A DNA stretch of 64,000 nt from Streptomyces sp. NBC_01231 (GCA_035999765.1 CP108521.1:6572001-6636000), one strand, 5' to 3'. Shown: positions 36,891-46,330, counted from the first letter of the stretch. A program made the numbers and translations. The notes: a model not told the origin generated them from the letters alone.

Positions 36891-38264
36891 GTGACGGAAC
36901 GTTCTGGGGAGACGGGGACAGGGATGGGGATGGGGAGGGGGACGGGGATGGACGAGGCAAAGCAGGACACTGACGAGGGCAAGGCAGAGATACCCGCGGT
37001 CGCCGATGGCGCTCAGCGCACATCAGAGCCGGAGCCAGAGACGGAGCCAGAGACGGAGCCAGAGACGGAGCCAGAGCCGAAGCCAGAGACGGAGCCAGAG
37101 ACGGAGCCAGAGCCGAAGCCAGAGACGGAGCCAGAGCCGAAGCCAGAGCCGAAGCCGAAGCCAGAGACGCAGCCGGAGACGGAGCCAGAAGCCACACCGG
37201 CGCCGGATCCGAAGCCCGGGACCCGCCGCCCCTGGCTCCGCCGGCTCCGCCGGCTCCGCCGGCTCCGCCGGCTCCGCCGTACCGCCCTCGCGCTGGTGCT
37301 GATCGCCCTCGTGCCGTTACTCGGCGCCGAGATCGCCCTTCGCGTGAACTACACCGGCGACCTGGCCGACGGGACGTACACCAGGAACAAGGACGCGATC
37401 TGGCTCGGTCACGCCTGGGTCGACGGGCGGAAGAAGGACGCCGACGTCACCGCGCTGGCCCGCAGCCTGGAGAGCACCGGCATCCGGGACCTGTACGTCC
37501 ACTCGGGCCCCCTGGAGCACGACGGCACGCTGCCGGAGTCGGTGTATCCCAAGGCACGGTGGTTCATCGGCGCCATGCAGAGCGCGGCGCCGGGCATCCG
37601 CGTCCAGGCCTGGCTCGGTGACGTCCTCGCCACCGAGAGCCCGGACGGCATGCGGCTGGAGCGCCCGGCGACCCGGTCGGCCGTCGTCGCCTCCACCCGC
37701 CAGATCCTGGCCGCCGGTTTCGACGGCGTCCACTTCGACCTGGAGCCGCTGCACTCGGACGACGGCGACTACCTCACCCTCCTCGACTCGCTGCGCCGCG
37801 TCACCCGCGCCCAGGACGCGCAGCTGTCCGTCGCCGCCCACCAGATCGACCCGGTCCCCGGCTTCCACTCCTTCTGGGGCACGGTCGCCGGACACCCCAA
37901 GTGGTGGTCGCAGAAGTTCTTCGGACAGGTCGCACGCCGGGTCGACCAGATCGCCGTGATGTCGTACGACACCATGCAGCCGTTGCAGAGCACGTACGGC
38001 GGCTATGTCGCCCAGCAGACCTCGCTGGCCCTGGAGGTCACCCCCAAGTCCACCGACCTGCTCATGGGCCTGCCCTTCTACCACGAGAACCGGTTCGGTC
38101 ACTGGAATCACGCGGAGACCGTCCCGGCCGCGGTCCGCGGCGCCCGCCTCGGCCTGTCCCGCACGGACGCGGACCGCGCCAACTTCGGGCTCGCGCTGTA
38201 CGTGGACTTCGCGGCGGAGGAGAAGGACTGGTCGGCGTACCGGGACGGCTGGGTGCGGCGGTAG
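36891..38264 (+). CDS. Membrane-anchored GH18-like protein with Glu-Pro and Leu-Arg-Arg repeats
   Basis: The 457-residue protein has a cytoplasmic N-terminus of about 120 residues that is mostly [16 protein letters not shown] repeats. A short LRR-LRR-LRR basic run, one membrane segment (about residues 130-150) and an outer alpha/beta domain follow. That domain holds [11 protein letters not shown] (about residue 280), matching the DxxxDxE catalytic strand of GH18-type glycosidases, plus an [11 protein letters not shown] strand typical of the fold. It may act on cell-wall or extracellular glycans, but activity is unproven. GTG 36891 is preferred because GAGGGGGAGGGG precedes it. Confidence 0.7.
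   Translation: MTERSGETGTGMGMGRGTGMDEAKQDTDEGKAEIPAVADGAQRTSEPEPETEPETEPETEPEPKPETEPETEPEPKPETEPEPKPEPKPKPETQPETEPEATPAPDPKPGTRRPWLRRLRRLRRLRRLRRTALALVLIALVPLLGAEIALRVNYTGDLADGTYTRNKDAIWLGHAWVDGRKKDADVTALARSLESTGIRDLYVHSGPLEHDGTLPESVYPKARWFIGAMQSAAPGIRVQAWLGDVLATESPDGMRLERPATRSAVVASTRQILAAGFDGVHFDLEPLHSDDGDYLTLLDSLRRVTRAQDAQLSVAAHQIDPVPGFHSFWGTVAGHPKWWSQKFFGQVARRVDQIAVMSYDTMQPLQSTYGGYVAQQTSLALEVTPKSTDLLMGLPFYHENRFGHWNHAETVPAAVRGARLGLSRTDADRANFGLALYVDFAAEEKDWSAYRDGWVRR
37022..37197 (+). repeat. Tandem 12-18 bp repeats encoding Glu-Pro-Glu-Thr/Lys units
   Basis: About 15 copies of GAGCCAGAGACG/GAGCCAGAGCCGAAG-type units occur in frame inside the GH18-like gene. They are purine-rich on the coding strand and should vary in copy number by slippage. 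Confidence 0.85.
37232..37279 (+). repeat. Tandem 9-bp repeat CTCCGCCGG
   Basis: Five to six head-to-tail copies of CTCCGCCGG encode Leu-Arg-Arg units just before the membrane segment of the same gene. This is a second, independent slippage-prone array. Confidence 0.8.
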
Positions 38265-38370
38265 CGCGGGGGCGGTGTAAACCTCCCGTGGCCCAGACGT
38301 CATGTGGGCTTCGCCCGCGTGGATCCTTCTGTTAGTTGTGAGCGGGCTGTGGTCGCCCTACCGTCCACGG

Positions 38371-39324
38371 ATGCGAGCGTTTCTCACCAGCAAGGCCGCC
38401 CGTCGTGCTCTGCGTCCGGTAGCCGACCTCATCGATCAGCGCATCGAGCGCCATGTCCGCCGTGCCGTCGGGAACGCCCCGGCGGCCGGGAGCACCGCGG
38501 CCGCCGGCAGTCCACCGGATGCCGCGCTGCGGGAGGAACTGAAGAAGCTGCGCAACCGGCAGCGCCCCCTGGAGCTGTTCTTCGACGGCACCGGGCGCGG
38601 TGCGTCGCGGCTGCCGTCCGCGCCCCATCTCGACCGTACGATCGCCGAGCTGGCGAAGGTGACCGGCGACAAGGACGGCGCCGAGCGCAATGTCGCCCAG
38701 GCGTTCCGGCTGCTCGTCGCGATGGAGGCGCTCGGGGTGGGCCGGATCGCCGGCGGCACCATGAACATCGTCGGCAAGCTGTCCGCCGTACCGCTGCTCG
38801 CCCCGCCGAACGACGAGATGCTGGAGATCGGCACCCTGTACGGGATGTTCGGCGCGTCCCTGATCCGGATGATGGAGCGGGCCGGGCGTGAACCGAGGCT
38901 CACGATCGTCGACCCGCTCGCCGGAACGCAGTTGCAGCCCGGCGCCAGCATGGGCGACGACGCGTCCGGCACCCCGGTGAACGGAGCCGCGGTGCGCGTC
39001 AACCTGGCCCTGGCGGGCGCGGCCGGCGCCGAGACCCGGATCCAGCAGGGCTTCTCCGAGGACCCGGAGGTGCGCGTCCTGGTCTCCGACCGCACCTACG
39101 GCGTGATCATCGTGGACGGCGACCACTCCGCCGCCGGGGTCGCGGCGGACCTGGAGTGGGCCGAGCAGATCGTCGCGCCCGGCGGCATCGTCGTCCTGGA
39201 CGACTTCGGACACCCCAAGTGGCCGGGTATCAAGGAGGCGTTCGAGAAGCACATGGCCACCGACACCCGGTTCACCTTCCTCGGCCAGGTGGCGCACTCG
39301 GGGTATCTGCGGGCCTCAGCCTGA
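38371..39324 (+). CDS. Class I SAM-dependent methyltransferase
   Basis: The 317-residue protein has a helical N-terminus (about residues 1-90). A Rossmann-type domain follows: EIGTLYGMFGASLIRMM (motif I region, about 152), LTIVDPLAG (about 180) and IIVDGDHSAAGVAADLEW (about 248) with GGIVVLDDFGH. This is the macrocin/rhamnosyl O-methyltransferase-like Methyltransf_24 type. Start ATG 38371 is a best guess; 38302 and 38338 are in-frame alternatives. Its 3' end overlaps the convergent sdhB stop by 9 bp. Substrate is unknown. Confidence 0.8.
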   Translation: MRAFLTSKAARRALRPVADLIDQRIERHVRRAVGNAPAAGSTAAAGSPPDAALREELKKLRNRQRPLELFFDGTGRGASRLPSAPHLDRTIAELAKVTGDKDGAERNVAQAFRLLVAMEALGVGRIAGGTMNIVGKLSAVPLLAPPNDEMLEIGTLYGMFGASLIRMMERAGREPRLTIVDPLAGTQLQPGASMGDDASGTPVNGAAVRVNLALAGAAGAETRIQQGFSEDPEVRVLVSDRTYGVIIVDGDHSAAGVAADLEWAEQIVAPGGIVVLDDFGHPKWPGIKEAFEKHMATDTRFTFLGQVAHSGYLRASA

Positions 39325-40092
39325 CGAGGGCCGCCGGAGGATTTTGTTCCCGAGCCAGACGAGCGGGTCGTACTTGCGGTCGACGGCCCGTTCCTTCAGC
39401 GGGATCAGCGCGTTGTCCGTGATCTTGATGCCCTCGGGGCAGACCTCCGTGCAGCACTTGGTGATGTTGCAGTAGCCGAGACCGTGCTCGTCCTGGGCGG
39501 TGCGTTTACGGTCCAGGCCGGACTCGGCGGCCGCGTCCAGGGGGTGCATGTCCAGTTCCGCGACCCGCATCAGGAAACGGGGGCCGGCGAACGCCGTCTT
39601 GTTCTCCTCGTGGTCGCGGACCACATGGCAGGTGTCCTGGCACAGGAAGCACTCGATGCACTTGCGGAACTCCTGGGAGCGGTCCACGTCCTCCTGCATC
39701 ATCCGGTACTCGCCGGGGGCGAGTTCGGCCGGCGGCGCGAAGGCCGGGACCTCGCGTGCCTTCGTGTAGTTGAAGCCGACGTCCGTGACGAGATCCCGTA
39801 CGACCGGAAAGGCGCGCAGTGGAGTGACGGTGATCGTCTCCTCCGGGGTGAACACCGACATCCGGGTCATGCACAGCAGGCGGGGGCGCCCGTTGATCTC
39901 GGCGGAGCACGAACCGCACTTGCCCGCCTTGCAGTTCCAGCGGACGGCGAGATCGGGGGCCTGGGTCGCCTGGAGGCGGTGGATGATGTCGAGGACGACC
40001 TCGCCCTCGTTCACCGCGACCTCGAAGTCCTCCAGGCCGCCGCCCTCGATGTCCCCCCGCCACACCTTGAAGTGGGCGTCGTAGCCGCTCAT
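39316..40092 (-). CDS. sdhB: Succinate dehydrogenase iron-sulfur subunit (Sdh1 type)
   Basis: The 258-residue subunit carries all three cluster motifs. The plant-type [2Fe-2S] loop is CKAGKCGSCSAEIN (about residue 55) with a distal cysteine. CIECFLCQDTCHV (about 142) with a later CPEG ligand serves the [4Fe-4S] cluster, and CNITKCCTEVCPEGI (about 213) serves the [3Fe-4S]/[4Fe-4S] clusters. It passes electrons from SdhA to the membrane subunit and menaquinone. ATG 40092 overlaps the sdhA stop by 4 bp, so translation is coupled. Confidence 0.95.
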   Translation of the reverse strand: MSGYDAHFKVWRGDIEGGGLEDFEVAVNEGEVVLDIIHRLQATQAPDLAVRWNCKAGKCGSCSAEINGRPRLLCMTRMSVFTPEETITVTPLRAFPVVRDLVTDVGFNYTKAREVPAFAPPAELAPGEYRMMQEDVDRSQEFRKCIECFLCQDTCHVVRDHEENKTAFAGPRFLMRVAELDMHPLDAAAESGLDRKRTAQDEHGLGYCNITKCCTEVCPEGIKITDNALIPLKERAVDRKYDPLVWLGNKILRRPSSG

Positions 40093-42032
40093 TCGTACAG
40101 CTCCTCTTCGGCGAGGTACTTGACCAGCTCCTCCTTGTCGAAGAGGGCGAGCAGGTCGGCGCGGACGGGTTCGGTGGTCTCGCGGGTGAGGTCGATCTGG
40201 CCGTGCACCGGGTCGGTTGCCGCGAGCCCGCCGGTCGGATCGGTGAGCCGGCACAGCAGGTTGGCGCGACGCCATGCGCGGTCCATCGTCGGGTGGTCCT
40301 CGCGGGTGTGGCCGCCGCGCGACTCCGTGCGCTCCAGCGCGGCCCGGGCCACGCACTCGCTGACCAGCAGCATGTTGCGCAGGTCCAGGGCGAGATGCCA
40401 GCCGGGGTTGAACTGCCGGTGGCCCTCGACGCCGGCCCGCCGCGCCCGTACCCGCAGCTCCGCCAGCTTCTCCAGGGCCTGCTCCATCTCCGCCTCGCGG
40501 CGGATGATGCCCACCAGGTCGTTCATGGTCTGCTGGAGTTCCTGGTGGAGGGTGTACGGGTTCTCCGGTGGCCGACCCGTCTCCTCGCCCGGCGCCGGGC
40601 CCTCGGCGGAGAAGGGGCGCAGGGCCTCCGCCGCGGCCGTGTCGATCTGGGTCTCGTCCACGGGGGGCCGTTCCGGGCCCCGGCTTGCCGCGTACTCGGC
40701 CGCGTGCAGACCCGCCCGCCGCCCGAACACCAGCAGGTCGGAGAGCGAGTTGCCGCCGAGCCGGTTCGAGCCGTGCATACCGCCGGCCACCTCACCGGCC
40801 GCGAACAGCCCCGGCACCCCGCGGGCGGCGGCCGTGTCGGACTCGACCGCGATGCCGCCCATCACGTAGTGGCAGGTGGGCCCGACCTCCATCGCCTCCG
40901 CGGTGATGTCGACGTCCGCCAGCTCCTTGAACTGGTGGTACATGGACGGCAGCCGGCGCCGGATCACCTCGGCGGGCATCCGCGTCGACACGTCCAGGAA
41001 CACACCGCCGTGCGGGGAGCCGCGGCCCGCCTTCACCTCGGAGTTGATCGCACGGGCCACTTCGTCGCGGGGGAGCAGCTCCGGGGGACGCCGGTTGTGG
41101 TCCGGGTCCTCGTACCAGCGGTCGCCCTCCTCCTCGGACTGGGCGTACTTCTCCTTGAAGACGTCGGGGATGTAGTCGAACATGAACCGCTTGCCCTCGG
41201 AGTTCCGCAACACCCCGCCGTCGCCGCGCACCGACTCGGTGACGAGGATGCCCTTCACCGACGGCGGCCAGACCATGCCCGTCGGGTGGAACTGCACGAA
41301 CTCCATGTTCAGCAGGGGCGCGCCCGCGAGCAGCGCCAGCGCATGGCCGTCTCCGGTGTACTCCCACGAGTTCGACGTCACCTTGAAGGACTTGCCGATG
41401 CCGCCGGTCGCGATCACCACGGCCGGTGCTTCGAGGACGAAGAAGCGGCCTGACTCGCGCTCGTAGCCGAAGACGCCGCTCACGTGGGGGCCGTCTTTGA
41501 GGACCCGGGTGACCGTGCACTCCTGGAACACCTTCAGCCGGGACTCGTAGTCCCCGGTCTCCCGGTAGTCCTCCTGCTGGAGCGCGACGATCTTCTGCTG
41601 GAGTGTGCGGATCAGCTCCAGGCCGGTCCGGTCGCCGACATGCGCGAGGCGTGGGTACTCGTGGCCGCCGAAGTTGCGCTGCGAGATCCGCCCGTCCTTC
41701 GTACGGTCGAAGAGCGCGCCCCAGGTCTCCAGCTCCCACACCCGCTGCGGCGCCTCCTGCGCGTGCAGCTCGGCCATCCGCCACTGGTTGAGGAACTTGC
41801 CGCCGCGCATCGTGTCGCGGAAGTGGACCTGCCAGTTGTCACCGGAGTTGACGTTGCCCATCGCCGCCGCGATGCCACCCTCGGCCATCACCGTGTGCGC
41901 CTTGCCGAACAGCGACTTGCAGATCACGGCGGTACGGGCACCCCGCTCGCGCGCCTCGATGGCGGCGCGCAGTCCCGCGCCGCCGGCGCCGACCACGACG
42001 ACATCCCACTCCTGTCGGTCGACCACGGACAT
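40089..42032 (-). CDS. sdhA: Succinate dehydrogenase flavoprotein subunit (Sdh1 type)
   Basis: The 647-residue flavoprotein oxidises succinate to fumarate. The dinucleotide fold VVVGAGGAGLRAAIEA is at the start, with the FAD-linking histidine region near KAHTVMAEGGIAAAMG. Substrate motifs include NMEFVQFHPTGM, GGDGGVLRN-type sequence and the capping-domain catalytic Arg segment. The C-terminal helical domain is complete. Length and the C-A-B gene order match the mycobacterial Sdh1 complex (Rv0249c-Rv0247c) as remembered, rather than the classical SdhCDAB. Confidence 0.96.
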   Translation of the reverse strand: MSVVDRQEWDVVVVGAGGAGLRAAIEARERGARTAVICKSLFGKAHTVMAEGGIAAAMGNVNSGDNWQVHFRDTMRGGKFLNQWRMAELHAQEAPQRVWELETWGALFDRTKDGRISQRNFGGHEYPRLAHVGDRTGLELIRTLQQKIVALQQEDYRETGDYESRLKVFQECTVTRVLKDGPHVSGVFGYERESGRFFVLEAPAVVIATGGIGKSFKVTSNSWEYTGDGHALALLAGAPLLNMEFVQFHPTGMVWPPSVKGILVTESVRGDGGVLRNSEGKRFMFDYIPDVFKEKYAQSEEEGDRWYEDPDHNRRPPELLPRDEVARAINSEVKAGRGSPHGGVFLDVSTRMPAEVIRRRLPSMYHQFKELADVDITAEAMEVGPTCHYVMGGIAVESDTAAARGVPGLFAAGEVAGGMHGSNRLGGNSLSDLLVFGRRAGLHAAEYAASRGPERPPVDETQIDTAAAEALRPFSAEGPAPGEETGRPPENPYTLHQELQQTMNDLVGIIRREAEMEQALEKLAELRVRARRAGVEGHRQFNPGWHLALDLRNMLLVSECVARAALERTESRGGHTREDHPTMDRAWRRANLLCRLTDPTGGLAATDPVHGQIDLTRETTEPVRADLLALFDKEELVKYLAEEELYE

Positions 42033-42049
42033 CAGAAGTCCTCACCCAT

Positions 42050-42889
42050 CTAGAAGAAGCGCGGATCGTCGAAGACGCCGGACGCGACCAGGTACACGTA
42101 GAAGTCGGCGAGTGCCACGCTCACCAACGACGCCCAGGCCAGTTGCATGTGCCGGGCGTTCAGCTTCCCCACGACCTGCCACGCCTTGTAGCGCACGGGA
42201 TGTTTGGAGAAGTGCTTGAGCTTGCCGCCGACGATGTGCCGGCAGGAGTGGCAGGAGAGGGTGTACGCCCAGATCAGCGCGATGTTGGCCAGGAAGACCA
42301 GGGTGCCGAGGCCCATGTGGCCCCACGCGTAGTGCTCGTCGCGGAACGAGAGCACGGTGTCGTAGGTCAGGATCCCGGCGACGGCGATCGCGGCGTAGAA
42401 GAAGTACCGGTGGATGTTCTGCAGCACCAGCGGGAAGCGGGTCTCGCCCGTGTACGTCTTGTGCGGCTCGGCCACCGCACAGGCCGGCGGGGAAGCCCAG
42501 AAGCCCCGGTAGTAGGCCTTGCGGTAGTAGTAGCAGGTCAGGCGGAAGCCGAGCGGGAAGATCAGGATGATGATCGCGGGGGAGATGCCCCACCAGCCAC
42601 CGAAGAGGTCGGTGTTGGGGCCGTGCCGCATCGGCTCGCAGTTCTCCGCCAGACAGGGGGAGTAGAAGGGCGAGACGTACGGCGCCGCGTAGTAGTCGGC
42701 GTTCGCGAACGCCCGCCAGGTCGAGTAGACGATGAACGCGAGCAGACCCGCGGCCGTGGCGGCCGGGGCCAGCCACCAGCGGTCGGTGCGCAGGTGCGGG
42801 GCGTCGATCGATGCGCGGGTACTGGTGCGTACGCCGCCGCGTGGGTGATGGGGGTCTTCGGTTACCGGGGGTTCCGTGCCAGTGGCCAA
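42050..42889 (-). CDS. sdhC: Succinate dehydrogenase membrane (cytochrome b-like) subunit
   Basis: The 279-residue protein has five membrane segments (about residues 40-65, 98-120, 158-182, 192-217 and 245-270). Histidines such as NIHRYFFY and GHMGLG could serve as haem ligands. It anchors SdhAB and reduces menaquinone. It is the first gene of sdhCAB, 17 bp ahead of sdhA. The size and five-helix design match the single-anchor Sdh1 type. Confidence 0.9.
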   Translation of the reverse strand: MATGTEPPVTEDPHHPRGGVRTSTRASIDAPHLRTDRWWLAPAATAAGLLAFIVYSTWRAFANADYYAAPYVSPFYSPCLAENCEPMRHGPNTDLFGGWWGISPAIIILIFPLGFRLTCYYYRKAYYRGFWASPPACAVAEPHKTYTGETRFPLVLQNIHRYFFYAAIAVAGILTYDTVLSFRDEHYAWGHMGLGTLVFLANIALIWAYTLSCHSCRHIVGGKLKHFSKHPVRYKAWQVVGKLNARHMQLAWASLVSVALADFYVYLVASGVFDDPRFF

Positions 42890-42963
42890 TTCATGACTCC
42901 GGTCGGGTCGGGAGTCGGACGGTCAGGATCTGTCGTTTCCTGTCTCTTCCCGTCTCTGTCTCT

Positions 42964-43008
42964 TCCTGTCCCGTCCGGCGTGCGTGGGCGGGCAGGACCG
43001 GGACAGGA
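42964..43008 (-). terminator. Hairpin between the coiled-coil gene and sdhC
   Basis: TCCTGTCCC pairs with GGGACAGGA across a 27-base loop inside a stretch of CTGTCTCTTCC-type pyrimidine repeats. It lies just past the stop of the minus-strand gene at 43033 and so probably ends it. A role in the sdh leader cannot be excluded. Confidence 0.45.
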
Positions 43009-43032
43009 CAGGGCAAGGCAGGTGGACAGGTC

Positions 43033-43323
43033 TCAGGGAGCGCGGCGGTCCCGGGCGCCGAGTCCCTCGTCGTCCGAGTCCGTCCACAGGCTGTTGTCGT
43101 AGGGGGCGTCGGACATCGGGACGAGTTCGGGGCGCCGGGTTTTGGCCGGCCCGGGGGAGGCGTCCCGCAGCAGCGCGACACTCTCGCGCAGGCGGTCCGC
43201 GTCGGCCCGGACGCGGCGCATCTCCAGGCCGCCGCTGCCGAGCTGCTGTTCCAGGCGTTTCACGGACCGGGACAGCTCGTCGAGGCTGCGCTGGACTGAC
43301 GTCAGTTCGTCGTTCACGGACAT
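43033..43323 (-). CDS. Small coiled-coil protein, function unknown
   Basis: The 96-residue protein begins with a heptad-patterned helix (ELTSVQRSLDELSRSVKRLE, then further leucine repeats to about residue 55). An acidic, disordered C-terminus (SLWTDSDDEGLG) follows. GTGAGG sits 7 bases before ATG 43323. It precedes sdhCAB on the same strand, but 144 bases and a hairpin lie between. It is probably a self-associating or partner-binding protein. Confidence 0.75.
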   Translation of the reverse strand: MSVNDELTSVQRSLDELSRSVKRLEQQLGSGGLEMRRVRADADRLRESVALLRDASPGPAKTRRPELVPMSDAPYDNSLWTDSDDEGLGARDRRAP

Positions 43324-43612
43324 GACGTGACCTCACTTCCGTGGGCGGTTGTGCCCTGAGCGGCAACGTTCATGCGCCTGCGAGTGTTGCGCGTCACACC
43401 GGTCGGTGGGAAGGGACGTGCACCGATTGGCCGAGGCGTATTGGTGCATCCCGTGGTGCGCTGCGCCGCCCGGGTGGGTTTCCCGGTGGTCGTCGACGTG
43501 TCGCTCTCCGTTGCTGAACCCTTTCCTCTTCAGTGGCCGCATACATGTGATCAGCTCCATATATACCGCTAAAAGTGATCATAACGCCCGCGGCTTCCGG
43601 AGGTACACAGAG

Positions 43613-45898
43613 ATGTCCCACGACGGCGTCGGCCTGCGAGCGGTGACGCGCTCGGCCGCCTTCCTCACCGCGGGCGCGCTCGCGGTCTCCGTGCTCACCG
43701 GCTGCAGCTCCGAGGATCCGGCGGGCAGACCCCTCGTCGGCCAGGACATCGCGCCGGCCGCCCGCGCCCAGATCGCCGAGGGCGGCACCCTCCGCTGGGC
43801 CGTGGACGCCGTACCGCAGACGCTGAACACGTACCAGACGGACGCGGACGCGGCCACCACCCGGATCGCGCAGGCCGTGCTGCCGTCGATGTACCGGATG
43901 GACGTGAACGGCCGGCCGCAGCGGGACTCCGACTACCTGGAGTCCGCGAAGGTCGTCGACACCGAGCCGAAGCAGGTCGTGCTGTACAAGCTGAACCAGC
44001 AGGCCGTCTGGAGCGACGGCCGGGAGATCGGCGCCGCCGACTTCGCCGCCCAGTGGCGTGCCCTGTCCGGCAAGGACTCCGCGTACTGGACCGCCCGCAA
44101 CGCGGGCTACGACCGCATCGAGAAGATCGAGCGCGGGGCGAACGACCTGGAGGTCAAGGTCACCTTCGCGCGGACCTACGCCGACTGGCAGTCGCTGTTC
44201 TCGCCGCTGTACCCGAAGGAGGTCATGGGCACCCCGGACGCCTTCAACGACGGGGCCCGGCGGAAGCTGAAGGTCACCGCCGGTCCGTTCGACCTGAAGA
44301 ACGTGGACCGCAAGAAGGGCGCGGTGACCCTCACCCGTAACGCACGGTGGTGGGGGAGCCGCGCCAAGCTGTCCGAGATCGTGCTGTCGGCCGTACCGCG
44401 CGCCGAGCGGGCCGCCGCGCTGGCCGACGGGCGGCTCGACCTGGCCGACATCGACCCCGCCGCGGCCGGGCGCATCACCCTCGCCGCCGGCGCCCAGGGC
44501 AAGGGCGCGACCACTCCGCTCCAGGGCCCGGGCGGCAGCGCGCAGCGTGAGGTGAGGGCGAAGTACAAGCGGCAGCAGGAGGCACTGCGCGGCTACGAGG
44601 TCCGCAAGTCCCTGGAGCCCGCCTACACCCAGCTCGCCCTCAACGGTGCCGGCGGTCCGCTCGCCGACGAGCGGGTCCGCCGGGCCGTGGCCCGCGCCCT
44701 CGACCGGGAGGAACTGGCGAAGGCCGTCCTCAAGCCGCTGGGTCTGCCCGCGGTGCCCGTCGGCAGCCACCTCGCGCTCGCCGGGCAGGCCGCGTACGCC
44801 GACAGCAGTGGCGCGCTCGGCGGCCAGGACAGGGCGGAGGCGCAGGCGCTGCTCGCGGACGCCGGATGGGTGCCAGGCGGGCCGGTCGAGGAGAAGAAGA
44901 AGGGCGAGAAGGCGGCTGGGGCGGAGGGGGAGAAGGCGGAGAAGGCGGAGAAGAAGGCCGACAACGCCGACACGTCCGAGCAGACGGAGAAGTCAGAGAA
45001 GTCAGAGAAGACAGAGAAGACAGAGAAGACGAAGCAGGGGCCGGAGGGCACGGGCGGCGGCACGCGCGGCGCCGACGAGGGCAACGACAGCAACGACGGC
45101 AACGACAGCAATGAGCGCAACGAGCGCAACGAAACCAACGCCGACAAGGGCGCGGACAACAAGACCCAGGCCGAGAAGAATCACCAGCGGCACGACCGGA
45201 GCGAGGGAAGCTCGACGCACCTCGCCAAGGACGGCAAGCAGTACGCCGACAAGCCGGAGCAGGGCGGCGCGCCCGGCGCCTACGCCCCCAAGGGCACCGC
45301 CGCCCCCGCGGGCGCCGCGGGCAAGCCGCTCGCCAAGGACGGCAAGCCGCTCACCCTCCGCTTCGTCCTGCCCACGGGGCCGGGCTCGGAGCCCCTGCGC
45401 ACCGTCGCCGACCGCATCACCGGCATGCTGGAGGAGGTCGGCATCCGCACCGAGATCTCCAAGGTCGCGGACGAGAGCTACTTCAAGGACCACATCGCGT
45501 CCGGCCAGTACGACCTAGCCCTTTACTCCTGGCCCGCCTCCGCCTTCCCCGCCACCGACGCGCGCCCCATCTTCGCCAAGCCGGTCCCGGCCGCCGACGG
45601 CTCCCTGAACGTCGAGCAGAACTACACCCGCGTCGGAACCGACCAGGTCGACCAGCTCTTCGACCAGGCCGCCGGCACGCTGGACCAGGACGAGAGCCGG
45701 AGCCTGATCCGCAAGGCGGACTCCCGCATCTGGGCGGCCGCCGGTTCCATCCCCCTCTACCAGCGCCCCCAGCTGACGGCCGCACGCAAGACCGTCGTCA
45801 ACGCCGGCGCCTTCGGCTTCCAGACGCCGGTCTACGAGGACATGGGGTTCCTGGAGAAGGGGGCGAAGGCGTCGGCGAGTCCGTCGTCCGGCGGCTGA
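43613..45898 (+). CDS. LpqW-like peptide-binding-family lipoprotein with charged linker
   Basis: The 761-residue protein has a lipoprotein signal with lipobox LTGC (about residue 31) and the family 5 solute-binding fold (SBP_bac_5). It resembles the mycobacterial LpqW group, which takes part in lipomannan/PIM synthesis rather than transport. The two lobes are separated at about residues 425-577 by a Lys/Glu/Asn/Asp-rich low-complexity insert (runs of EKAEK, SEKTEK, NDSNDGN), far longer than usual. ATG 43613 follows GGAGG. No permease genes accompany it. Confidence 0.85.
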   Translation: MSHDGVGLRAVTRSAAFLTAGALAVSVLTGCSSEDPAGRPLVGQDIAPAARAQIAEGGTLRWAVDAVPQTLNTYQTDADAATTRIAQAVLPSMYRMDVNGRPQRDSDYLESAKVVDTEPKQVVLYKLNQQAVWSDGREIGAADFAAQWRALSGKDSAYWTARNAGYDRIEKIERGANDLEVKVTFARTYADWQSLFSPLYPKEVMGTPDAFNDGARRKLKVTAGPFDLKNVDRKKGAVTLTRNARWWGSRAKLSEIVLSAVPRAERAAALADGRLDLADIDPAAAGRITLAAGAQGKGATTPLQGPGGSAQREVRAKYKRQQEALRGYEVRKSLEPAYTQLALNGAGGPLADERVRRAVARALDREELAKAVLKPLGLPAVPVGSHLALAGQAAYADSSGALGGQDRAEAQALLADAGWVPGGPVEEKKKGEKAAGAEGEKAEKAEKKADNADTSEQTEKSEKSEKTEKTEKTKQGPEGTGGGTRGADEGNDSNDGNDSNERNERNETNADKGADNKTQAEKNHQRHDRSEGSSTHLAKDGKQYADKPEQGGAPGAYAPKGTAAPAGAAGKPLAKDGKPLTLRFVLPTGPGSEPLRTVADRITGMLEEVGIRTEISKVADESYFKDHIASGQYDLALYSWPASAFPATDARPIFAKPVPAADGSLNVEQNYTRVGTDQVDQLFDQAAGTLDQDESRSLIRKADSRIWAAAGSIPLYQRPQLTAARKTVVNAGAFGFQTPVYEDMGFLEKGAKASASPSSGG

Positions 45899-45935
45899 TC
45901 GCATCTGGCAGGGCGATACTCGATCGAGTGATCCC

Positions 45936-45965
45936 GTAGGAGGCCGAGGCCAGGAGGCCTCCTAC
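45936..45965 (+). terminator. Hairpin terminator after the LpqW-like gene
   Basis: GTAGGAGGCC pairs perfectly with GGCCTCCTAC around a 10-base loop, 38 bases past the stop codon at 45898. Confidence 0.7.
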
Positions 45966-45968
45966 AGC

Positions 45969-45986
45969 CATAGCGTTGATGCTATG
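45969..45986 (+). promoter_or_regulatory. Palindrome CATAGC-N6-GCTATG at the toxin-antitoxin start
   Basis: A perfect 6-bp inverted repeat with the spacer GTTGAT ends at the ATG of the HigB-like frame. The XRE antitoxins of HigBA loci bind such palindromes to repress their own operon. Its overlap with the start codon also suggests a leaderless transcript. Confidence 0.55.
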
Positions 45987-46330
45987 ACCTGGGGTACCGT
46001 CTGGAGCCGGAGGTCGCCGAATGGCTGGCCGGGCTCGATGACAAACGCTGGGCGCAAGCCCTCATGCATCTCGACTTGCTGGAGCAGCAGGGAGTCCACC
46101 TGGGCGAGCCGTACACGCGTCAGCTCGACAGGAAACTGAGAGAGCTGCGCTTCTACTGCGGCGGCGAGCGCGTAAGGATCACGTACTGGATCACTTCGGG
46201 GCGCCGGATCGTCATGCTCACCGAATTCCACAAGACGAAGATGCGGGAGTTCGCCGAGGTGGAACGAGCTCGGCAGGCTATGAAGCGATGCCAGGCCGAA
46301 GGCCACACCGCGGACGAGGAGGAACTGTGA
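45984..46330 (+). pseudogene. higB: HigB/RelE-family toxin, frameshifted near the N-terminus
   Basis: From ATG 45984 the first codons read MTWGTV, the normal start of this phage-derived Gp49/HigB toxin family. The rest of the protein (LEPEVAEWLAGLDDKRW ... KLRELRFYC ... RVRITYWITSGRRIVMLTEF) is in another frame. One missing base around 46001 (GTC CTG to GTC TG) explains the break, and a TGA at 45977 shuts the second frame upstream. An internal ATG at 46064 would give an 88-residue product lacking the first helix. The toxin is probably inactive, unless the base is missing only from the assembly. The stop overlaps the antitoxin start. Confidence 0.65.

Noticed and set aside
37022..37197. Regular repeats considered as a CRISPR array
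   Set aside because: The units are contiguous, in frame and encode Glu-Pro repeats. There are no unique spacers and no cas genes.
43324..43612. N-terminal extension of the LpqW-like gene up to 43349
   Set aside because: The lipoprotein signal and the GGAGG site place the start at 43613. The upstream frame is not signal-like.
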